Source: Euperipatoides rowelli (taxonomy: Eukaryota > Onychophora > Udeonychophora > Euonychophora > Peripatopsidae). Taken from it: a stretch of 11,817 nt of DNA. A program made the position numbers and the translations under genes. The notes beneath the pieces were generated by a model. It saw nothing but the letters and a program-made list of their open reading frames with translations. It was not told the DNA's origin and searched no databases. Location: assembly GCA_003024985.2 (NCBI GenBank), contig PXIH01S0002985.1. The stretch is one strand, 5' to 3'. This document shows, in pieces, positions 1-8,148 of this stretch (position 1 is the stretch's first letter; each line of letters opens with the position of its first letter).

Positions 1-117
1 AAATTATATAAAAAAAAATAACCCACTTGCATATTGTATTTTATCAAAATTAAGTTAATGGGCATCCGCTTATCCAAAATTGTATATATTCTAAAACACT
101 TGATTTAATTTAAACAA

Positions 118-335
118 TCAAATTCGTCATCATCATCATTGGGTGCGTTTTAACACTGAGTATTCCATGATGTTAGCTCAGTCCATAAGGTCATCCAACT
201 CTTCTCTCCTCGGGCTACCCCTTCAGTCTTCCCCTTAGCTTTCTGTCCATCCCTCCAGTCCTATTACTAGTTTAATTCCTGCAGATCCTCTTAAGACATG
301 CCTGGTATATTTCCATTTCATCTTCCTTACTTCAT
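118..335 (-). mobile_element. Degraded 3' end of a non-LTR retrotransposon (LINE) reverse-transcriptase ORF
   Basis: Read on the minus strand, the segment around 240-321 encodes MKWKYTRHVLRGSAG followed by a Gly/Glu-rich stretch (GLEGWTES). This matches the pattern seen at the extreme C-terminus of many animal LINE ORF2 proteins: basic-K-Y-x-G-H-x-x-R-G, then EG-x-x-G-R-x-x-GR, then W-x-DD. Shifted frames continue with RGRLKG and SWMTLWTELTSW, so several frameshifts and stops have accumulated. The coding part ends next to a short ATC/GAT microsatellite (about 128-141), the kind of simple-repeat tail that closes several LINE clades. The stretch is clearly richer in G+C than its surroundings. 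Everything upstream of this terminal piece is missing, as expected of a 5'-truncated insertion. The clade is not determined; family assignment rests on pattern recognition only. Confidence 0.6.
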
Positions 336-1033
336 TCTAAAGGCGTTCTTTACTTCCAATTTGCTGTATGTAATTTGTCAAATGCCCACAAAACTGTCAT
401 TATCAGAGAATAACTCACACATGTTCATTTTTGTTATTACAATCATGTTCTTTTATTTTATTTACTCAAAACGTTCACAGATGGCGTTAAATATTACAAT
501 TTGTCAAATTTTTCAGAGTAGCAAACTATTGATTGTAAACAAATAAAAAAAAAAAATTGTTGTTTTTTATGTATTTTTGACAGTTATTTTGGAGTGGGAA
601 CTTTTATACTTATATTTGGTGGATTTTAATAAGAATATTAACACATTTTCTAGCTTTTTTTAAAAGAAATATTATTTAGGAAAATGGGTACTTTCAGATT
701 TATTTTTATACACCAGTTAATTAGCACTAAAGAGATACCGTACAATATAGGATTTTGTTCTTTTTATTTATTTTTATTTTAAATTTGTATACTTTTGATT
801 AAGGTATTGATTTTCTAATAAAATTTTAAGTGATTACTCAAGTCTTAGTACAGGAATGGAATCTTAAATTCTTCAAATCAAACGTTTATGGTTGCAAAAA
901 AAAAGTTTTAGTTGATAAGAGTTACAAACTGTTACATTTTTTAAATGTGTAGATAATACTAAACTTTTAAATAGCTTTAATTAAGTTTTAAAGATTAAAC
1001 ATGTAATCTGGTCACTGTGTTCAGACGAAGAGT
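336..1033. other. A+T-rich non-coding stretch
   Basis: I see no coding pattern, RNA gene or clear repeat structure here, only A/T runs (for example around 545-556 and 897-904). A short open frame at 298-546 on the + strand overlaps the antisense LINE fragment and then runs into this A/T-rich DNA; I do not regard it as a gene. The stretch presumably belongs to an upstream intron of CHMP1 or to intergenic DNA. Confidence 0.5.
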
Positions 1034-1330
1034 ATGGTTGTGCAGGACATAATCTATAAAGATAAAACTGATCACGAATTCATTGTCTCAACAAATTGGC
1101 TAGAACACAAGTTACTGGAACATTAAATGCCAGATGATAAAATTTTATTCCCTGCTCGAAGATTACCAGAAGAATTGAAACTACCTCACATAGAAGTTTC
1201 AGACAACTTGAAACAAGTCACATCTTACAAAGTCATTTTCAGGAGAAATAAGATGGAGATCTTCTAAAAAAGAACAGAGGCTAGAAATTTTTTATCTGCT
1301 CATCCAGGATTGAGAAATAATAAGGAGTAG
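1034..1330 (+). pseudogene. Decayed coding-like frame, family unknown
   Basis: One reading frame from ATG 1034 to TAG 1328-1330 stays coding-like for 98 codons, broken by only two in-frame TAA stops (1124-1126 and 1265-1267). The three pieces start MVVQDIIYKDKTDHEFIVST, MPDDKILFPARRLPEELKLP and KRTEARNFLSAHPGLRNNKE. Composition is rich in charged residues with Trp, Pro and Arg, unlike random translation of A+T-rich DNA. The order F-x-V-S-x-x-W-L, then F-P, then S-Y-K-V, then a charged A-R-rich helix loosely recalls a small domain found near the N-terminus of some arthropod transposon-associated proteins, but I cannot assign a family. A CAG just before it (1022-1024) could be a splice acceptor, so an exon-derived or transposon-derived relic are both possible. 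It does not match the missing CHMP1 N-terminus. Confidence 0.35.
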
Positions 1331-1378
1331 TTGGCTTTTCAGAAAATGCTGTTAATTAAATTGTTATAAGAGATGTCT

Positions 1379-1873
1379 ATTTTCAAAAGTGCCTAATAAT
1401 TGTAAAAATATCAAAATTGAGTTAACAGTGCCATCTTGTTTGTTAGGTTAAAATACTCCATAATAAAGCTAAAAAATTTACAAAACATAATAAATCCTAT
1501 TGAAATTTATGAAAAATATTGAAAACAGTTGCAAAGAGGGTTAATGGCAAAAAAAAAAAAAAAAAACACAGCAGCAGAACTCACTAATTGTACAGTGAGT
1601 GGATAAAATAGTAGTTGCAAAGTTTGTTAATTGCAAAATTTACATAATCAAAACTATCCAGTTGCATAAAACAGCTGCAAAACTCACTAATTGTAGGCTT
1701 TAACATTAAATTGTGCAATTTTCTCTACATGAAATGACTTCAAATTTTATATTTTACACCTTTAAAGATTTCTGATGATGAATAGCCAAAAATTCTGATG
1801 CTGGTGACATTAAAAACAGTTTTTCTCATTTACCTAACAATTTACCTTGAGTCAATTAGGCACTTTTGAAAAT
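1379..1873. repeat. 495-bp segment bounded by a perfect 19-bp inverted repeat (candidate MITE or foldback element)
   Basis: ATTTTCAAAAGTGCCTAAT at 1379-1397 recurs as its exact reverse complement at 1855-1873. A perfect 19-bp match in inverted orientation is unlikely by chance at this distance, even in A+T-rich DNA, because the core AAAAGTGCC has normal base composition. I could not extend the match outward or find a convincing target-site duplication. The interior contains an 18-base A run (1549-1566) and four related short units (1528-1697). No coding capacity is visible, so a non-autonomous DNA transposon or foldback repeat is the simplest reading; the superfamily is unknown. Confidence 0.5.
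1528..1697 (+). repeat. Four degenerate copies of a roughly 25-bp unit
   Basis: Related units begin near 1528 (GTTGCAAAGAGGGTTAATGG), 1571 (GCAGCAGAACTCACTAATTG), 1614 (GTTGCAAAGTTTGTTAATTG) and 1674 (GCTGCAAAACTCACTAATTG). The second and fourth share an exact 15-mer, AACTCACTAATTGTA, at 1578-1592 and 1681-1695. ACTCACT (1579-1585) also pairs with AGTGAGT (1594-1600), giving a small hairpin. The array sits inside the 1379-1873 inverted-repeat segment and may be its subterminal or internal repeat. Confidence 0.45.
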
Positions 1874-2180
1874 GGATGACTCTTAAGACTTTTTCTTCGA
1901 ATAATGTGATTTAGTCAATGCATAAAAACTTTTCTAACTTTTCATAAGATTATATGAATGACCACTGTTCATAATAATTAATACTATCATTTAATATTTT
2001 TAATAACAAAAAGTAATTTCATAAAAGTAAAAAAAAAAAAGGATACTTTAAAAAAATTAGGTTTAAATTTTTCCTTTCATTACATGTAATGTCAAATATA
2101 AGAGTTCCGCTTAAGTTTCTGCATACTGTACTTAAAATGGATTATGCACAAAACAAAATATAATTACAATAAAATAAATA
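1874..2180. other. A+T-rich non-coding stretch
   Basis: Nothing recognisable beyond an A run at about 2030-2040. No ORF or structured repeat is supported. Confidence 0.5.
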
Positions 2181-2256
2181 GGCTACAGTACACTGTATAT
2201 ACATATACAATATATACACAGTATATACTGAATCTACTATACTGTATACAGTATAT
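2181..2256. repeat. Palindromic TACTGTATATACAGTA-type repeat cluster A
   Basis: The segment is a near-continuous run of overlapping CTGTATA/TATACAG words. It includes the perfect 18-bp palindrome TATACTGTATACAGTATA at 2238-2255. It opens with GGCTACAGTACACTGTATAT, which resembles cluster C near 4270-4310 in both orientations (TACAGTACAGTGTATATAC and GTAGCCTAC). Such sequence can form hairpins in RNA or cruciforms in supercoiled DNA. Confidence 0.65.
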
Positions 2257-3719
2257 GGGTAATACAATAGGGGACATTTGCTGTCCCTGATTGATATCGC
2301 TATTACTCATAATTTTTTACTTTCTGAAATTTTAATTATAGTATAATAACTGATAGTTAATTACAAGCTGTAAAATAAAAATTATAAATTTTGAAATAGT
2401 GTGCTTTTACGAAAATGAAATACCAATCAAACTTTACTGTCCCCCCAAAAAAAATTAATTTTGGTTGAATAAAAATCCTATTATGCAAATTTTTAAAAAC
2501 TAACAAAAACTTTCTTACTGTAAACAAAGATTATCTAGGTTTTAGTATCATTACTGTTCCGTTTGGAATTCAGTGAGTCGCAAAACTGGAGCATATACTT
2601 ATGTGCATACTTCTCAATAAAAGTAATTTAAGGCCTGCTCAGATGTAGGGTTAAAATGAACTAATATTTTATTACCGTTGTTTATTTGCAAATTTAATGA
2701 ACTGTATATTGGTTATTTTTAGAGAGGTTCATTTAATTTATCATTAACTAACATTTTATTAGAAAAATGTTATGATTAATTTTTAATGCATGTTTTACAA
2801 AGCCCTATTTAGCCTGTAACATGTACACTTATAAAAAGTGGTATTATTGCACAGGTATTTAGACTATGCAACTTTAAATCACGAAATTATTGTTACTGTC
2901 CCCTTATTTAAAGATACAGTATGTGAGGGACAGTGATTATAAATTGGTGTTACTTATAATTTGCAACGTAGCCTACACTTACCTAATTATAGGTAGCATT
3001 TATACCTTTTTTGGTTTTGTTCTGTTTCAGTTATATGTAGCCAGATAACTTCACAAACCTTAGATGTTAACCAGTAACGGCAGCTGTTTTTCGAGTTTTA
3101 ATTATTTCTTAGGCTAAAGCAATTATATCTTCATTAAAGTTTTTCAAAATTTATTAAAGTCTAAAAATTATATCCACACATCCTTAATTTAATCTAAGCA
3201 AAAAAATTGATATATTACCATCAGTGGATGGATTTCTTATGCCTGGTGCTTGGAGAAATATTTTTATGCATTTTAATTTTATAAATTTATTAATAATATG
3301 GTAAATAATGTTTAGTTAACATATTAAAAGATAAGTGGATCACACACCCAGATCAGAAACAAAAATAATGTAGAAAATCTGAAAATTCATTATCTGTAGA
3401 GAGAATATGCATTTTTTAGATTTATAATAGATGCACAGCTAACATTTTTGCAATAATAATAATGTTATTAAAAATATACTGTAGGTATGAACGTTTAAAG
3501 GACTTATGTTCTGAAGGCAAAAATAATGTTTTATGTCATTTTTATCATTTTTATGTAAATATTAATAGTACAGTAAATATATTTTGCAGGTGTGGGCCAA
3601 CATTAAATTTGCATAGGCATTAAATAATACAATTTAACTTGGAAATCGATGAAAACAACTTTTATTTTTAACTTTTTTTTCAAATTTGTCCCCTATTGTG
3701 AGAATTAATCATATACTGT
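2248..3719. mobile_element. Candidate inverted-repeat-bounded element of unknown family
   Basis: Two blocks appear at one end and are inverted in the same order at the other. ACAGTATATG at 2248-2257 matches CATATACTGT at 3710-3719. ACAATAGGGGACA at 2264-2276 matches TGTCCCCTATTGT at 3687-3699. Allowing a 4-base gap between the blocks gives terminal repeats of about 30 bp with an overall span near 1.47 kb. The interior shows no convincing ORF, so it would be non-autonomous. The outer block lies inside the palindromic repeat class, so it may be a flank rather than part of the repeat; the G-containing 13-mer is the stronger evidence. No target-site duplication was identified. Confidence 0.4.
2895..2934. 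repeat. 8-bp inverted repeat ACTGTCCC / GGGACAGT
   Basis: ACTGTCCC (2895-2902) and GGGACAGT (2927-2934) form a perfect 8-bp stem around a 24-base spacer. The same GTCCC core recurs at 2281-2287, 2436-2444 and, inverted, at the edges of the 2248-3719 segment, suggesting a motif tied to that element. Confidence 0.4.
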
Positions 3720-3751
3720 TTATATACTGATACTGTATGTGTGTACATATG
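3711..3751. repeat. Palindromic repeat cluster B
   Basis: A short run of ATACTG, TACTGTATG and TGTACATATG words at the right edge of the candidate element. It belongs to the same repeat class as clusters A, C and D but is more degraded. Confidence 0.45.
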
Positions 3752-4006
3752 AATAACGAATGCTTGATTATATTTTTTGACTAATTTGCATGGGAGCAAC
3801 TGATCATTGTTTACTCTCGTAAGAGGACCTTTTTATTTTTAATAGTAAATGTTGGGTTAGTTTAATCTAATCAATTATAAGAATATTAACAGTGCATAAA
3901 AACAACTTCCTTTACATATGTAAATTAATGCTAATATATTCATCTGTTAGTTATTTTGCATTCGTATTGTATTCTTGTTACTTAAGAGCCTAGCACGTGT
4001 GTCTCA
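3752..4006. other. A+T-rich non-coding stretch
   Basis: No gene, RNA or structured repeat is recognised between cluster B and the two-helix open frame. Confidence 0.5.
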
Positions 4007-4024
4007 TTGTCACACTTAGCTGGA

Positions 4025-4306
4025 ATGACCATAATCATTCAAATTAGTATTAGCTGGACTCTCACTGTTATATTGTTGTTAGTGGCCACTCCAATATCTG
4101 TTTCTGCCCCCGTGACTTTATTGTTAGCTGCAGCCATTATCTTTTGTTGGGCTTTCTTTATTTTATTTGAATGTTCCAGAAAGTTGTGTTGCTCTAGTGA
4201 TTGTTGTGTGCTCAAAAATAATAAACAATTTGAACCTCAAATTCCTGTTCCTGTGTTTATTTGTTTATATACAGTACAGTGTATATACAGTATATACAGT
4301 ATGTAG
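4025..4306 (+). CDS. Uncertain small ORF: two hydrophobic segments and a Cys-rich tail
   Basis: From ATG 4025 the frame encodes 93 residues ending at TAG 4304-4306; it is open upstream to about 3986. Residues about 8-26 (ISWTLTVILLLVATPISVS) and 30-48 (around TLLLAAAIIFCWAFFILF) would each suit a membrane span. They are followed by a Cys-rich stretch (CSRKLCCSSDCC) and a short polar segment. The last ~15 codons read through palindromic cluster C, so the natural end is doubtful. Base composition is less A+T-rich than the flanks, which argues for some coding or repeat origin. Against a real gene: it lies in what should be a CHMP1 intron, no promoter is visible, and T-rich DNA often gives hydrophobic translations. 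I do not recognise a family. Confidence 0.15.
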   Translation: MTIIIQISISWTLTVILLLVATPISVSAPVTLLLAAAIIFCWAFFILFECSRKLCCSSDCCVLKNNKQFEPQIPVPVFICLYTVQCIYSIYSM

Positions 4307-4372
4307 CCTACTATAATATATACTGTATACAGTATGTATACATATACTTACTGTATATAGTAGTTTTTCTAT
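4266..4372. repeat. Palindromic repeat cluster C, just upstream of a CHMP1 exon
   Basis: Over 100 bases of TATACAGTA/TACTGTATA words, including the perfect 16-bp palindrome ATACTGTATACAGTAT at 4320-4335, and GTAGCCTAC near 4303. It ends about 50 bases before the splice acceptor at 4420-4421, covering the zone where a branch point would normally lie or just upstream of it. The class is shared with clusters A, B and D. Confidence 0.65.
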
Positions 4373-4421
4373 ATTTTAATTATAAACTTAATCTTAATTA
4401 GTTTATTTGGTTAAACTACAG

Positions 4422-4490
4422 GTAACAAAGAACATGGGTAGTGTAGTCAAGGCATTAGATAAAGCCATGCAGTCCATGGATTTACAAAAG
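4422..4490 (+). CDS. CHMP1: CHMP1 internal coding exon (N-most exon in the window)
   Basis: CHMP1 is a late-acting ESCRT-III subunit that recruits MIT-domain proteins such as VPS4 and spastin during endosomal sorting, cytokinesis and membrane remodelling. This 69-nt exon lies between an AG acceptor (4420-4421, aactacag) and a GT donor (4491, gtaaat), is in phase 0 at both ends, and encodes 23 residues including VTKNM, VVKALDKAM and MDLQK. The pattern V-T-x-x-M-x-x-V-x-K-A-x-D-x-A-x-x-x-M-x-L-x-K is the hallmark helix of animal CHMP1 proteins, at about residues 88-110 of roughly 200. The preceding exons, carrying the basic N-terminal helices, are not in the window. The exon is unusual in being closely flanked on both sides by palindromic A+T repeats. 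Identification is by recognition of the protein sequence; CHMP1A versus CHMP1B type is not resolved. Confidence 0.9.
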
Positions 4491-4520
4491 GTAAATATTT
4501 TATATATTAAGTTTAATTAT

Positions 4521-4580
4521 GTACTGTATATTTACAGTATACTGTAAATACAATATAATGTATACATTATGTATATACAG
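4521..4580. repeat. Palindromic repeat cluster D, just downstream of the CHMP1 exon
   Basis: Starting 30 bases past the exon's 5' splice site, this cluster contains a perfect 22-bp palindrome (4529-4550, centre AGTATACT) and a perfect 16-bp palindrome ATAATGTATACATTAT (4555-4570). It ends with GTATATACAG. Because the words are self-complementary, cluster D can pair with itself or with cluster C across the exon. Confidence 0.65.
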
Positions 4581-5527
4581 ATAATGAAATGAAATAACCT
4601 GACTGAGAAGTCTTTCATAAAATAAAGTGGAGAAAAAAAAGTTGAAAATATAAAAAAAAAAAATTCAAGAAAACCATCTTCTACCTGCAAAAGAGAAATA
4701 ATTATATTCACAAATAAAAAATATTTTTTATTGTACTCATAGGAGAACAACTACTGTTTTCAGTGTGAGAGACATGAAAAAAATAGTAACTAATATTTAA
4801 AACTTTTAAAAGGTTAATTAGAAAAATGACAATATTAAGAAGATGAAATCATTTTTCTATTGTTTGGACAAAATACCAAAATACTTCATTATAGCAATGT
4901 GGCAGGCCTAATTATAATAAAGCTAATTACCAGTACCTTTTTAAAAAAAAATCTCGACTAATGAGCTTAAACCTATAAACTAACTGGTCACTCATTTAGC
5001 AGTAAACAAGGTTTTATAACACAGTCTCTTTCTAGTCTTGTAGTCTATAGTGTGGTATGTCATTTTAAACTTAAATTAATAATGACAAATACCTGTAAAA
5101 TTGCTATGCAAAAAAAAGCAACAAATACCCCTTTTTTTTTTTTTTTCAAAATCTAAACATGAAAAATTAATTCTAAAATAATGTAATTGCAGGATCAATA
5201 ACATAACTATGCTGATATAATGCACTTACTATTAAGTTCTAGCATGCACTGTTCATATTGGACAATCTTATAAATGGCTTGTCTTCAGGAATCCTCCAAA
5301 AAATAATAAGTAAGGACTTTGTATTTACTCTGGTATTGCCATTGTGTTAAATTACATGAATTTAATTTGAAGTTGATAAGAAAACCTAAATAAAATTAAT
5401 CTATTGTAAAAAAAAAAGTTACATTGTCTTGGAGATAGTATTTCATAAATCTTTTTCGCAAATATGAATTGGTAATGTTTTTGAACCCTGATGGGCTTAA
5501 TTTCTTATGCATTTTCTTGCAGTTGCT
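4581..5527. other. Intron of CHMP1, no recognised element
   Basis: A+T-rich intronic DNA with homopolymer runs, including T15 at 5132-5146. A minus-strand open frame at 4532-4750 is a translation of cluster D and A-rich DNA and is not supported as a gene. No RNA gene or coding relic was seen. Confidence 0.5.
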
Positions 5528-6133
5528 CAGGGCCAGATTATAGCTTAGACAAATGACTTGGGCCCATAATTTTTTGGTTGTCCGTTTTTATTGGTAAAGG
5601 GAAATAATTATTAAAAATATAAACAAATATATAAATACATCTTAAAAATTATATCCACTCGCTCAAAGTTTAAAAAAAAAAGTTTTAACTGGACAAGTAT
5701 GTTATTAAACTTTCAAAATTTTCTCAGCATTTAGTGTTTTCGTGCTAGCGTTGCAATCTCTGTATGTGATTATGCATTTATTTTCACAGTCATAAAAATA
5801 TTTAAATAAATTTTCTTTTGTAATGTGAGTTTAGAACTAAATGTTTGTGTAAAATATATTAATCATTCTAAAATCAGGTGTCAAAATCAAATATTTTTTC
5901 ACATTAATTTCATAATTTATTTTTATCAACTTGTCAGATTCTTATTGTCCAGTTAAAATACTATATATGCAATGTGGTTAATTAAGCGAGAACACAGTAA
6001 AGCTAGCACTCTAATAGCTTAAAAAAATCAATTTTGATATTTTAAAAATCCACATTAATTTCTCATAGGAAATAGTAAAAGGCCTGAAAAATAAATTTTG
6101 TTTGGAGCCCGGCAAAACATTAATCTGGCACTG
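5528..6133. mobile_element. Candidate non-autonomous hAT-like MITE
   Basis: The left end CAGGGCCAGATTA (5528-5540) is matched in inverted orientation at the right end (6121-6133, read on the minus strand CAGTGCCAGATTA), a 13-bp terminal repeat with one mismatch. Further in, both ends carry a G/C-rich patch (GGGCCC at 5570-5575; CCGGGCTCC read from the right) followed by A/T-rich DNA. CAGGGCC-starting ends are typical of hAT transposons, where CA/TG termini and 8-bp target duplications are usual. The 606-bp length and lack of coding sequence fit a MITE. I could not find an 8-bp target duplication (CAGTTGCT left, CATCCGTG right), so the copy is old or the edges are misplaced. A second hAT-like end, TACACCACTG, lies at 6152-6161. 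Confidence 0.45.
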
Positions 6134-6352
6134 CATCCGTGGTCCGTATTCTACACCACTGATCATGTTAAGTGCAATCTTTGATTTCTTGTTGATTACT
6201 ATTTGGGTTACATACTAAATTAGTTTGTAGACATAACAGTATTACAGTATATTTATTCTTTAATGTTAAAAAGTAATAATTAATGTTCTTAAACATAACT
6301 GTACGTGTAAATTAAATCAATTTTATTTATAGTTGCTTTTTATTTTTATCAG

Positions 6353-6412
6353 ATTTCTGCGGTTATGGAAAAGTTTGAACAACAGTTTGAAGACCTTGAC
6401 GTTCGAACGGGA
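6353..6412 (+). CDS. CHMP1: CHMP1 internal coding exon (second in the window)
   Basis: This 60-nt exon encodes ISAVMEKFEQQFEDLDVRTG and joins in frame to the preceding exon (...MDLQK-ISAVMEKFE...). The acceptor is a T-rich tract ending in tttttatcag (AG 6351-6352) and the donor is gtaagt at 6413, a strong consensus; both borders are phase 0. The pattern M-x-x-F-E-x-x-x-x-x-L-D-V is conserved in animal CHMP1 and falls at about residues 111-130, in the helix and linker preceding the acidic C-terminal half. The residue before the next exon is Gly, where many relatives have Ser. The intron from the previous exon is 1,862 bases. Confidence 0.92.
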
Positions 6413-6895
6413 GTAAGTATAATGTTAGATTTTAAATGGTCATTTTCAGTGTTACAGTAACTATTCAAATTGTAATATGTTACCTATTCTTGTTCATGAG
6501 TTTAAGTATGTAAACATCTATAAGACCAATAAAGTTTATATTATAAACAAAATAAATTTTTAAATAAAAAATAACTTCTAAAAGAAGATGTGTGTAACAC
6601 AGTTGTACATACTTCGTATAGCATCTGTACTTCATAAGGCAAGCAATTCACAGCTCATGCCATTATAAAGGTTATAGAATAGTGAAGACAGTATTTAATA
6701 AGTACTCTACATAATACATAACACTTTTGGGGTTACTATTAAGTGAATTAATGTAAATATTAGAGTTAATATTTTAGAACTCTGCTTAACAGTTTGGATG
6801 AAAAAAAATGCAAGCACCCTATTATTATTAATTATTTATATTTATTCTAAAGCTATGACCTCTAGAGACCATAAATTAGGAACATTATTCATTTT

Positions 6896-7090
6896 CTATA
6901 TGAATTGGACAAACCGGTCTCTTGTGACTTTTAGGTAGGCATTGCCATACAACTCGTATCTTTTATGCTCTGAATAGTCTTCTATAACTACTGTATATGA
7001 ACTGCCGATTATGAATATGATAGAAAAACAAACTATAAGCAATATGATAAAAAGGGCAGGTTTTTTTTTTTTTTTTTTTCCAAGCTGCAC
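6896..7090 (-). other. Coding-like open frame after a poly-Lys run, unknown
   Basis: The minus-strand frame of 64 codons starts at an ATG just before a 19-base T run (7061-7079), which it reads as poly-Lys. It then shows one strongly hydrophobic segment (ALFIILLIVCFSIIFIIGSS) and a polar tail (YSEHKRYELYGNAYLKVTRD). The tail has balanced charge and codon choice that look more like coding sequence than random A+T-rich translation. The homopolymer start makes it unlikely to be a full gene; a retroposed or transposon-derived fragment in antisense orientation within the CHMP1 intron is more likely. No family recognised. Confidence 0.2.
7061..7079 (+). repeat. T19 homopolymer
   Basis: Nineteen consecutive T bases. 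Read on the minus strand it is a poly-A run, which could mark the tail of a retroposed sequence lying at higher coordinates, but no such body or target duplication was identified. Confidence 0.6.
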
Positions 7091-8148
7091 TTTGGAAAAT
7101 CAGTTTTTAACATGTCTTATTAAAAATTATAGCTCACAAGTAGTAATCATTTAGCAAATAATAATAATAAAAAGAATCAAATACCAATAGTTGCGCTGTT
7201 CTCTGCATGGTGCACTAGGGATAGGTTATTCAGAAATGAAGGGTATGATATGTCCTGTGTGTCAAGAAAGATATTCTTAGTGCCTAAAACAGTGATAAAA
7301 ACTGCATGCACTGCTCTAACGTTATAAAGACTTGGGATAATGATGTAATAAACAAATCTAGGTGTAACCTTTAATTTTCATATACTTGTAATTTTAATTT
7401 CTTGCATTGATTCTTATTTTTAATGGTTTACAGAAAACTGTCTTGGTTTTGAAAATACCAGCAATCTCCTTTAAATTAAAAAAAAAGTTTTTAAGTGTAG
7501 AAATTTAAAAAAAAATTATTCAAATGTTCATGCCTGTGTAAACAGCCTTTTCTACATTGTTTTAATTTAGCCCATTCTTCAATCAGCAAAAAGTTGCTGT
7601 CAATTGCTGTACAATTCATTTTCATTGTTAAAAAAAAAAAAAAGAAAACTAATTAAAGAATTAGACAAAAAGTAATTCGTTACAAAATATACATTTCTAA
7701 GAAGATTAATAATTAAAATATTTAGTAAAGAAGAAAGCAATCATTGCAGTTAAATACAGTATTCATTTTAAAACTTCACGGAACACTTATGACAAGTTCA
7801 AGGAATATTAATGTTTCGGGGGAAAGTCATATCCATAAGCCGTTTGGTGCAGTTAAGAACCACCGAGCTACAACAGTAGGTTGATGCATAAAACATATTT
7901 TTTTAGATTGGGTGTGCACTTTTATCAATAGAGGCAGGATTTCTTGAAGACATTAATGATTAATAATAATTTATTATAAATATTGTAATTTAAAAATTAG
8001 AGTAAAATTTGCACTCTATTTTAATGGTTTTACATTTGTTTCATATTAAATAAAGTTTTTAAAAATTAGAAGTGCTTCAGGTTCTCACGGACTTTAACAA
8101 GTTGGCTCTGTCATTAATAAAAACCACTATAATTAGATGTTATAATAT

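Noticed and set aside
298-546. 82-codon + strand open frame as a gene
   Set aside because: Its first part is the complement of the LINE fragment and the rest is A/T-rich DNA with no domain or start context.
1771-1800. C/D-box snoRNA suggested by TGATGATGA and CTGATG
   Set aside because: No terminal stem and no properly placed D box at a suitable distance; the words occur by chance in A+T-rich DNA.
3001-3130. An upstream CHMP1 exon (pyrimidine tract and CAG near 3030)
   Set aside because: Translation after the acceptor-like site does not resemble the basic N-terminal helices of CHMP1 and soon meets stops.
3970-4030. tRNA-derived SINE head
   Set aside because: A box-A-like TAGCACGTGTG is present but no box B (GGTTCGANNCC-type) follows at the right distance on either strand.
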